Assembly (NCBI RefSeq): GCF_002078875.1
Contig: NC_034424.1
Span: forward strand, 7,002,329 to 7,066,328
Reading direction: 5' to 3'
DNA length: 64,000 nt
Source: Numida meleagris
Taxonomy: Eukaryota; Chordata; Aves; Galliformes; Numididae
Both the position numbers and the translations under genes were made by a program. Shown here piece after piece: positions 55,075 through 64,000 of this stretch. The notes below the pieces were generated by a model, which was not told the origin of the DNA, did no database searches, and saw only the letters and a program-made list of their open reading frames with translations. The first letter of the stretch is position 1, and every line of letters starts with the position of its first letter.

Positions 55075-57125
55075 GATCAACAAACCAAACCCTTTCTGCT
55101 TTTGAGGTTCTTAGCATCTATGCCCTCGAACCAAAACCTCAGCGACTTCTGAAGCAAGACGCTGATTCGAAAACAGCCACCCGCTTTTCACCTTAGAAAG
55201 AGGGAAGTGAAATACTTCTCGGCAGCGTTTCCCACCTTGGCACCCCCCATCGCACATCGGCTGATCTGGGGCACGTGCACCCATTGCAGGGAGCTCTGAG
55301 ATGGGTGCTATGGGAGCGCTGCAAGGGGGGGAGAGCCTGGTTCTGCCCCTCTCCCCTCCCCCCCAGCATGGGGTGTTCATTGCCCCAAGGCCATTTGTTT
55401 TGTGTGTTTTGGAGGAGCTGTGAAGGTGGGTGGAATGGGAGCTCCAGGCAAAGCCATCCCCGTGAGCAGAGTTTAAAACTGAAATTACAGCTCCAGAAGG
55501 ATTTGGAAGACTCAGTGGTGTTGTAGGACTCGCTGTTAGGAAGCAATAACACTTTTCTTTTTCATCTCCATGCTTTCCTCTGCGTGCATGTGGGAAGCTG
55601 CCGTGGATGTGCAGAAGAGAACCCATGGAGGTCGGCCCCAGCCCTTCGCCCTGCCCTCCCACCACAGCGATGCCACACATCTTTGGGATGCACAGAGGAA
55701 TTCAGAGAGGTGTGGGCCATTCCTCCACGAGAGCACTGAGTCACAGAAGTGCTCTGCGCTGAAATACAATAAAAGAAAGGGGGTTTCATTATTTGGGGCT
55801 GCGACTCCAGGGGCAACGTCCCCAACCTGGGCAGGTTTGCAGCAGCATCCCCAGGGCAGAGCCATCCTCCTCCCACCACATCCATGGCTGGGAGCAGGGG
55901 CGAGGGTCTAAAAACAGCGGTGGGCTCTGGGTATGCATCTTCAGCAAAGAGACTCATAAATGCAGCCGGGACTGAAAATCAATTCCTTAAAGCTGAAATC
56001 AATAACAATAACTAATATTAATAGTGATTATCCTTTCTTTATTGCACTTTGCAGTTGGAAATGAATTGTTTTTAAGGATTAGCGGCAGCTGAACTCTGTA
56101 ATGCAATGTAAGACCGAAGATTTACTATGAAAACACAGCTTATGAGGAAAGACCCATTACTGCTGATGGAATACACTTTTGAAATAGCTACGGCCGCTGC
56201 TTCCATGGAGCAAATGGAGCCTTGGAACCTGCAGTCGGCAGAGGGTTTAGATTTCTGGCAGGAGACAGGGATTTGGGGCTCTAACCCTGTCTGGTTTTCT
56301 TGCAGTCTGACTTCTTGGTTCCCAGACATCCCAAATGCATTTTCATTTTTGGTGTCTTTTATCTGAAACAGCCTCAGACATGCAAAACTCCGGGGGGAGG
56401 GGAGGAAGAAAGGGAAGTATGCTAAGCCAGCCATATATCTATCTGAGTCAGCCATACATATATGAGACAGCAGTGTCAAGAGCCGTGTGTGTCAGAGTTT
56501 CCAAAAAGCAGAGAGCGTGAGGTGTGTGCTGAGCGCTTTAGGAAAGTCTGGTCTTGAGCATCCCCATGGGACTCCTTATGTTCCGAAGAGCTTCTGCAGA
56601 CTGAGCGCTCCGATGAGCAGTGTCAGACTGGGAGGCTCCTGCAGAGAGACGGATGCAGCATGCCCGGGGCACCGGGCTCCATCCTGCTCTTCTGCCCATC
56701 TGTCTGCTGAGCCCAAACCATACTTCGTGCTTCTGGTTCCTGTCACCAGGAAGTGGTGATGCCTCAGGTGCTGGGAGCGGATTTGGGTTGGTTTGGGTTT
56801 CTTTGGTGGAGCAGAGGGGATCGTGAACCAGGGACATGGTGGGTAGCTCTGCTGCCAAGAGTTTATTTGCTGTCCCTGGGGGGTTGTTATTTGTGAGAAA
56901 GCGGTTCCCATCTCTTCCCACACTGCTCCTTTATGGGAGCTCGAGGCATCTTGCTGTTGAACTTGGAGGCCACCAGCCATGTCCATATGCAAAGACCAGC
57001 AGAGGAGCCACCTCACAGGCACTGGTCATGCCTTTAGGTTGCCTTTAACCCCAGTTTCTTCTGGGAGAAGGCAATGTCTGCAGTGAGAGCATCTGAGAAA
57101 GCCTGGACATGACAACTGTAGCAGA
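55075..57125. other. Gene-free stretch with a small tandem duplication
   Basis: No gene seen. At 56425-56465 a unit of about 21 bases (AGCCAGCCATATATCTATCT, then GAGTCAGCCATACATATATG) is repeated. The part 55975-56060 (TCAATAACAATAACTAATATT) is AT-rich. Confidence 0.4.
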
Positions 57126-57127
57126 AA

Positions 57128-57340
57128 TGCTAAGTCAGGTCTTGAAGCAGTGATGGAGCACCTGGTGGGAAGGCAGGGCCAGCCCAGGAGAGCTCAGGTG
57201 CACGCAATGGACCTGGGTGACTGGAAGGGGTGGAGCCAGGATCCACCCCTGCCCAGCCCTCATTTAAGGGTTAGCAGTGGAGGTGAGGGTTTTTTGCTCG
57301 AGATCCCTCCCCATCTGAGGCCTTCTGAAGGTGAGCAGCT
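57128..57340 (+). repeat. TATA-bearing dispersed repeat, copy B (LTR-like)
   Basis: Shares ordered blocks with the minus-strand copy at 2170-2361: CAGTGATGGAGCACCTGGTG, then CCCAGGAGAGCTCAGG, GTGACTGGAAGGGGTGGAGC, the TATA-like CATTTAAGGG and AGCAGTGGAGGTGAGGG. The TATA box is decayed here (CATTTAAGG against CATATAAAGG). Ends uncertain; similarity beyond 57340 was not seen. Confidence 0.5.
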
Positions 57341-57344
57341 TCTT

Positions 57345-59915
57345 TCCTTTATTTCTGTGCCCATGCTGTTGCATGTGAGTAAATCTTTACTTGCTGTAGC
57401 CTGGGCTCTTGCTACTGCAATGCTGCCTGGTTGGCACCTCCAGCACACAGCATCCTGAGGCTGGTTAGGTGTAGAGCTCCTCCACCTTTGATTCCTGGGT
57501 TGTTCACTCACTCTTCTTTTTAACACTGTGAAGTTTCTCCTATTAGCTGAGTTGTAAAGACAAGCAGAATGAAAGCCTTTTGCAAACAGCAATAGATCAG
57601 TGGCAGCTGGTGTGAGCAGACTGATCCTATCGCCTTATTGATCTCTGTTAAAGGGGATTGACACTTTTCACCCAGCAAAGGTTCTTTCCTTTTTATTGGA
57701 AGCATGGCCTTTCCTCCAGAAAGCAGGGCTCTTGCCTCTGTTTTTTTCTCTACCATGTTAATTCTCAGCTGCCTTCCTATTGTACAAAGACTTTTATCGT
57801 GCTTGTCCTGTTGTTCCCAGGTTTGCTGGAAATCTGTGTTTGAATCATAAAATGCACTTTCCAATGGACACAATATTCTGGTAACTGGAACAATAACCAT
57901 TTACAAGATGAAGGTAACTTAGATGACTCAATGTTTCCCGCTGAGCTGCTTTCCTTCCCTCACTTGTGCCTTTCCATGGAGATATTTCGGCCATCCCAGA
58001 AACAGAAGCACTGGGATCTCTCCCAGTTGGGTTGAGCCCTCTGAGCTCCCTTCCATCGGTGCCAGCCTGGAAGGATTTATGAGTGCTTCTCTCAGCCTGG
58101 CATGTGTTGTGCAGATGTCTCGAGACTGGCTCAGCTTTGAACTCGCTCTAACCATTCAATTTTTTTCAGTTGCGCATCGTTGCTAATTTCCTCCAACTCA
58201 TCTTCTGAGGGCGGGGGGGCTGGAAAGCAGCTTCTTTCTCCCTGCTTGGAGACAGCCTCTGTGGCCCCACAAAAGGGAGACGGTGGTGTCATTCTCTTGG
58301 GAAGGGTCATGAGATGGCAGTGGGAATGGTGCTGGAGATGCCCCATGCTTGAGGGGGAAACCTATGCCACCTGGGTGGGTGTGCCCACCATGAGGATGCA
58401 CTGAGATGCACACGTCACCTGCCCGCCTCCTCCCAGCGCAGCGTCTGCTGGCTGGCATCTCGTTCAGATGCTCATACTTTCCCAATGAGTGTGTTTTCAT
58501 TCACAGAATGAGTCACAGCGAGGGGCAGGAAGAGCTGACGAGCAGCCTGCTGGCACACACAGGGTGGGCACACACAGATCCCATGGACACCCAGGGGATG
58601 CAATTCCCAGCTGGCAGAGAGGGAAGTGCAGGACCTCGAAGCCCTTTGCAAGGGCTGAGCATCCTCTGCTGACTGTGGGAATCGAGGGCCTTTTGCAGGT
58701 TGCTCCTTGGGGCCCTTTTAAATTTGGGGTTTCCTGCTCATGCACTCCAACTGTATCCTTCTGAGGGGGCTGAGAGCCCTGCAAGGCATGGGATGCCAGC
58801 AGGTACCGAACCCCGCTGCTTCTCTCACACGCACACACACGCTCTGTTTTCAGAAAGGAAGTGGTTAGCAATATCTCTCTCTGCAGCTCTGGGTGTTCTG
58901 CTGTGTCCCAGCTCCCTGCCACCTCCCCATGTGTCTGCCTGCTGCCACCCGCCCAGCACCAACGCGGAGAGGGAGGGGACGAGGCGTGGGGGATGGAGAG
59001 GGGCTGGGGAGAAACGAGATAACGCACGGATTGATCCGTCCAAAGGTTAAGGAGCTGAACTTATTTAACTCCTGTTAGCTTATTTATTGTCCCTGAGTTA
59101 TATTTGTGACTGCGACTGAGCAGATTACCGCAGGATTGCTGGGTAGATTTAGAAACCCGGGGTGTTTTTCTAGCTCAGTGTGCGTGTGTGCATGTGTCTG
59201 TGTGCGTGCGCTGCTCGCTTTGAGCGTTCCCCTTACCCACTGCCATTAGGGATGAATGTAAGCACTCATCTGTACATTGAGAGGCAGAGAAGGGGAAAAA
59301 AAAAAAAATCTCTTTGCTCATCAGATCAGAAACTAAATTTATGCCGGGTGCAACATATGCTCTTTATTATGCCATGAAAGCGGTGGGTAATAATTCCTCT
59401 GTCCTCAGAAACAGGGACACTTACTGCAGTAAAAACATATAGATAGATATATATAAAACCCTCCCACTGGTGGTAAACACATGCGTCATGCGTGATTGCT
59501 GGAAGCTGGAGCTGGTAAGCGCTGGATGGGGATGAGTAATGTTTGTTATGGCCCTGTGACTACCGGGCACTCAGTAGCAGGAGCAGCACAGCGGTGGCAT
59601 GGGGCCCAGGAGAGAGACCAAAGTCCCATCCAAGCTTGGCTGCGGGCTCCTGGCCTGATCTCTCCGGGCTCCCCATCCCCTCCTGGAGCCCCATGGCCAT
59701 GTGGGGCTCAATACGGGAATCAGAGGAGTGGGATAGGTGTCATAAAGAGGGGCAAGGTGCATTGTTCAGGTGGCTTGGCGAACGCCTGTTGTTACATCAG
59801 TTTCTTTTCTTTCTCTGTCTCTGTAAAACAGCCACAAAAAACGATGACTAATTTCTCCATGGAATATTCGCCTTTAAAAAAAAAAAAAAACAGACCCCAG
59901 GCTTGTGGAGACTTT
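57345..59915. other. Gene-free stretch
   Basis: No gene. A (GT)n-like tract with GTGTGCGTGTGTGCATGTGT lies at 59178-59211, a CACACGCACACACACG tract at about 58829-58845, and A runs at 59297-59309 and 59877-59890. Confidence 0.4.
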
Positions 59916-59921
59916 CAGCTT

Positions 59922-60129
59922 CTCAGGTTGGATATTAGGAAAAATTTCTTCTCTGAAAGAGTGGTGATGCATTGGAACTGCCCAGGGAGGGGGTGGAGTC
60001 CCAGTCCATGGAGGTGCTCCAGAGCCATGGAGATGTGGCACTGAGGGGCATGGTCAGTGGCCATGGTGGGCTGGGTTGGGGTTGGACATGAGGATATCAG
60101 AGGTCTTTTCCAATCTGAATGATTCTATG
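59922..60129 (+). mobile_element. CR1 LINE 3'-end fragment, plus orientation (longest clear copy)
   Basis: Reads CTCAGGTTGGATATTAGGAA, AAATTTCTTCTCTGAAAGAG, GCATTGGAACTGCCCAGGGA, GGGGGTGGAGTCCCAGTCC, GATGTGGCACTGAGGGGCAT, GGTTGGACATGAGGATATCA, GAGGTCTTTTCCAATCTGAA and ends GATTCTATG, the full order of the CR1 3' region. Confidence 0.95.
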
Positions 60130-60289
60130 TTTTTCTCCCTTGAAGTCCGAGTGTGTGTCTGGCTTATGGACCCAGCTGGGAAAGGATCTAAATGGGGAGC
60201 ACATGGAGAGGTTGTCCTGGGTGAGGCTGGGCACAGCAGGCGGCGTGGGTTGGGTTTTGGAGCTCCCTAGGGAGCTTAAGAGCTCCCCA

Positions 60290-60351
60290 TAGGAGTTGGA
60301 CTTGGTGATCCTTATGGGTCCCTTCCAACTTGGGATATTCTGTGATTCTAT
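60290..60351 (+). mobile_element. CR1 LINE 3'-tip fragment, plus orientation
   Basis: AGGAGTTGGACTTGGTGATC, CTTATGGGTCCCTTCCAACT and TGGGATATTCTGTGATTCTA. It lies 160 bases after the previous copy in the same direction. The different tip (GATATTCTGTGATTCTAT) shows a different CR1 subfamily. Confidence 0.92.
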
Positions 60352-60559
60352 TGGAGTTTGGAGATGTGGGGCCCAGGCTTTGTGGGGTCACTCACAGACC
60401 TGCAGATGTCCCAGATGAACCCCAGTGATAGCTACAGCGGGTCAGAAAGATCTGAGAAAACAAAAGGTTCTGAAGATGTTCAGGAGGAGGATGTCAAGAG
60501 GATGGCTTGGAAGACGTGGCTGTGGGACATGAGATCAGCAGGGAGGGTGCACCCTCCAA

Positions 60560-60603
60560 CCATGCATCCATCCGTGCGTCCATCCATCGTCTCTCCATCC
60601 GTC
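60560..60603 (+). repeat. (TCCA)n-like microsatellite
   Basis: CCATGCATCCATCCGTGCG followed by TCCATCCATCGTCTCTCCAT. Imperfect tetranucleotide repeat. Confidence 0.8.
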
Positions 60604-60609
60604 ACAGGT

Positions 60610-63600
60610 TGCTGGGATGAGGAAACCGATGTGAAATCAATGGAAGAGGAAGGGCTGGTGTCTGGAAAGTGCTTGGACCCATGTTAAAAACAATATGTAT
60701 AAGGACAACAGAGGGAGTGCACATATGTATGAATAGCAAACCTATCCATCATTTTAAGTCAGAAACAGAGCCCTGAAGAGCCATGGAGCAGTGCTGCCAC
60801 CAGGAATCAGGGCAGGTCCCTCCCAGGTCTGATCACACATGACATTGAGTGCTGGTCCAGCACCAGCCCTGAGATCTTCTGTGTTGACAGTGAGATGGAA
60901 ATATCCTCCAGCATAAAGGCAGCAATGTGAGGGGGTTCAGCTCGAAGGAAAGCCCAGACTGCAGTGCTGGAGCCGTGCATGTGGCTCCTGGAACATCGGC
61001 TCAGCTCCTGCAGCAGGTCTGCTGCAAACACAGGGGGACAGCTATTGTGTGTGTACAGGACCAGTCTCTAGCTGCTTATTTTATTTGTTGGGCAGAGGGA
61101 TAATTGACAGGTGGCTGTCTGGAAGAGATGAAGCCCTCCAGCAAAACTGCAGCTCCGGCAAGATGCGAGCGACAGAGAAATGGCTCCAGAGGTGATAGAC
61201 TTGTTACTTTTAACACCGCCGGAGATATAAGGGAGCAGGGTTGAATCGCAGTTCAGAACAATCATACCTAACTGCTGAACTAAATAAAAGTGATGATTTC
61301 ATACCGGTGTCTGTGACTGCCTCAGACTGAGCTGGGATTAACGAGCGTGTTGTTGCCTTTGGAAGGGTAGTGCACGCCCGAGGACTTCAGGTTCCTTTTT
61401 TAAGGAGTGCATCGCCCAGGAGGAGGGCAGGGATATGGAATGGGTGCACCCCAAAGCAGCAGTGATGTTTGCCCCCCAGCTAACGAACCTTGCTGGGAGA
61501 AGCAGGGAGCAGGATGATGTCACTGGGATGGGCTGGTGCCCAGGTCCCCCCACCGGTTGCAGATATCCATCTTTCCTCATTTTCTTCTTCATTTTTGTCC
61601 TTTTTCTGAGCTGCCCTGCCTGGGACTTTGAAGCCTACAGATCTCCCCTAGGCCTGGCGTTTTTGCCCCTCAATGAATCTGTGCCTGTTTTGATGATACA
61701 CAGTGTTATCTGCTTCAGACTCTTACAAACAAAAACAGGAGCTTAAACATTAACCCCTGCCACCACAGCACCCTGACCTGTTGCTCTCTGAGAACTGACT
61801 TCTCATAGGGCAGATTTCTGTCTGTTTCTTTATCAACCTCAAACTTTTTTTTTTAACTGTTTACTAGAGTTTGCCCCCTGCGATGTTTATGATGTAGCAC
61901 TACAGAGTCTCTTGCCCTGCCTTGCTGCACGCTGCAGTGGTTTGGGGCTGTGCTGGGACTGGGAGAGCTGGATCCCGTTGGCCGCATCCCTCTGCGCTCC
62001 CACCTCCGTGCGGCTTTGCAGCAAATCAAAGTGCAACAAATGGCTTTGCATCATTTCTTTGAGGAGCCCTGGGCCTTGTATGTTATCTTGAGGGCAGGGT
62101 ATATGCTCCAATAAAAGAAGGCTTTATTACCGACTGCAACGGAGCCAAGGATTCAAACACGTATCGCCTTGTGAGTTTGTCATAAACTCCCTTTTATGGC
62201 CCTTCCAGTTTATGGCTAATGGGGATTTACAGTGGGAAGAAGGGGCCATGCGCTCTAATTAATGCAGTTATTAGGCTGGGAGGGCTCAGCACAGCCAGCC
62301 CTGCACTCTCCCTTCAGCGTGGCCCTGCAGAGCACACAGGCAACGTCTGTCCCCACATGGGGACCCATGGGATGGATGGGGAGCCAAGGGAGATCACTTC
62401 TATGGGCTCCCAGAGAAGCTGAGCACGGCATAGGGCAGTGGAGGCTGTGCTGAAAATATGTTGAAAATATCACTTGGGTGCTTCTTCTGTCAATTAAAAG
62501 TCATTGTTCCTCATCCATCTTTGGGCTCTGGATGAGTTCTTAGCCTGGCTCCATCCCTGCCACCCCTGGGGACATGGAATGTGGTCCCGTTGATATCAGC
62601 CCAGTTTCCATCACATGTGACTCTGCTGGAATGAAGCTGCGAATGAGGCAGATTTCATGTGGTTGCAGCTTCTCACTGGGAATGCTTCACGCCGCTTCGC
62701 TCTGCAATTAAAAGCGAGGAGTTGGGGCGAGAACAGTCCTGCTAATCATTTGCAGTCCACTCCCTTGAGCTAAGTTGTCTTTGCAAAGCCAAAATTATAT
62801 CATATCAGTCTCCAGAAGCTACCACAGAAGTTAAATATTAAGTGGCTTATGTTGCTGGAAACTTCCGCTGGCTTCAGCTTGATCACAGGTCAAGGATGCC
62901 GTCATCAAGAGCGGCCTTGATCTCGAGCAGCCGCCATGGAAATGGCCAAGCCCAGAGGGACTGGCATACAGTGGGGCCATAAATCCAGCCCCGCGGGGCA
63001 GCCCAGTGCTCCTGACCTCACAGAAGAGTGGGAACGCTGCTGGAAATGCCCACAAACCCAGGAGGGACTTTGGGGGCTGCGTCAGGTGGAGGAGCGCATC
63101 CAGCTCACCGTGCTGGAGAGCAGCGCACTGATTTTCCAAATCTCGCCCAGCCATGAGGGCAGAGCCAGCTGCTGAGGTCCCAGGTGCCAGTTTTTGCCCT
63201 CATTTCACTCCAGGAATTTCCTGCAAAGGGAAGAAGACACAGGATGAGGGCTGCAAGGATTTTGGGGGGAAGTTGCCAGGGATTGGGCACCCAGCTGCCT
63301 TCGAGGCGCGGCGAGGTCTGCAGTGGAGAAGTGAAAAGATTCAGCTCCTTCTCACCACTATTATTAATATTCAAATTAATTAACTGTGCTGAGGGCTGGA
63401 GGAAATTGAATGTCGAGAACAACCTAAGCTCTGCTTTAGATTTTAAGCCATTTGGAGCTTTGATGTAAAGCTTGTGCTTTTATTATTATTATTTTTAAAT
63501 CTCTTGATTTTTTTATGCCAACACCTGGCCTGCTTTAGAGGCGATGCAACAGTAATAAATGATCTCTATTAATTGGCCGTCAGCTGATGGGGAGCAGCAG

Positions 63601-64000
63601 GCTCCCGGATCAACAGGGCACATTCATGGGGGTTATGGGGCCAGGCTTGGAGGGGGGGACGCAGCTGAGCTCCCCAGCATCCTGATGCAGGGCTCCCAAA
63701 CAGGCAGGGACCTTTGGTGAGGTTAAATTAAAAAAAAAAAAAAAAAATTAAAAAAAATTGAGGCTTTAATGAGGCAGAGCTTAAATACACACACTCCCTC
63801 TTTACCCATTTATTAAGTAATAATGGAACACTTTTGTCAAAGCTTAGGCACCAAATTTCTGACACCAGATGAGCTCTAAAGCTAATCAGGGGCTGGAAAA
63901 ATGGGAATATAATTAAGGCTGCTGACAGCCCCGTGTCATTAACCTCACAGCTCTCAGGTGCCACACTGAACCACAGCTGCAAAAAATACTGTATTACGGG
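60610..64000. other. Gene-free stretch to the window end
   Basis: No gene seen. AT-rich, possibly conserved parts at 62100-62235 (GGCTTTATTACCGACTGCAA, TTTGTCATAAACTCCC, AGTTTATGGCTAATGG) and 63350-63560 (CTATTATTAATATTCAAATT, TTATTATTATTATTTTT). A 17-base A run lies at 63731-63747. The RXRA gene expected downstream in other vertebrates does not start within the window. Confidence 0.4.

Noticed and set aside
55000..64000. First exon of RXRA
   Set aside because: Expected downstream by synteny, but no CpG-island exon with a convincing donor or RXRA protein sequence is visible before the window ends.

Overview
The window is nuclear DNA from a bird, most likely a galliform such as chicken. It holds several CR1 LINE 3'-end fragments with the avian hallmark tail (GATTCTATG or its reverse complement). 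Genes are short with compact introns, promoters are GC-rich CpG islands, and the gene order matches human 9q34.2 (WDR5 next to RNU6ATAC, upstream of RXRA), which corresponds to chicken chromosome 17 (established synteny; the species itself is inferred).

Layout. 1-7470: non-coding DNA upstream of WDR5. It may start at the edge of the CpG island of the neighbouring gene (BRD3 in other vertebrates; not visible here). It contains a TATA-bearing repeat, an old MIR/L2-like fragment and two weak coding-like minus-strand segments that I cannot identify. 7475-20310: the complete WDR5 gene on the + strand, with a CpG-island promoter, a non-coding exon 1, 13 coding exons whose splice sites and phases all join into exactly 334 codons plus stop, and a 3' UTR with several poly(A) signals. 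20347-20547: a CR1 fragment. 20587-20713: the U6atac snRNA gene on the minus strand, with its own Pol III TATA box and PSE. 20940-21270: a CpG island behind U6atac. 23370-25105: a compact three-exon gene for a Ly6/uPAR-family (LU-domain) GPI-anchored protein, with all ten cysteines and a poly(A) signal 84 bases after the stop. It is not known to me from the mammalian version of this interval and is the most interesting protein-coding find. 25240-25560: a CR1 fragment and a small GC-rich block with a CTCF-like motif.

25560-64000 is a long gene-free stretch, presumably the regulatory desert in front of RXRA. It contains CR1 fragments, old repeats, a 16-bp-period degenerate tandem array (38242-38473), an 8-copy minisatellite (45991-46355), and islands of AT-rich, motif-dense sequence that look like conserved enhancers. 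The best of these are 34300-34790 (three RFX X-box-like palindromes), 39560-39735 (a palindromic posterior-HOX-like site) and 54470-54760 (clustered TAAT sites). No virus-like, CRISPR or prokaryotic system is present.

How the parts fit: WDR5 is the WD40 scaffold of MLL/SET1 H3K4 methyltransferase complexes; U6atac is the catalytic snRNA of the minor spliceosome; the Ly6-type protein is predicted to be a cell-surface protein. They are neighbours, not a pathway. The presumed enhancers more likely serve RXRA or the Ly6 gene than WDR5, which has a housekeeping-type promoter.
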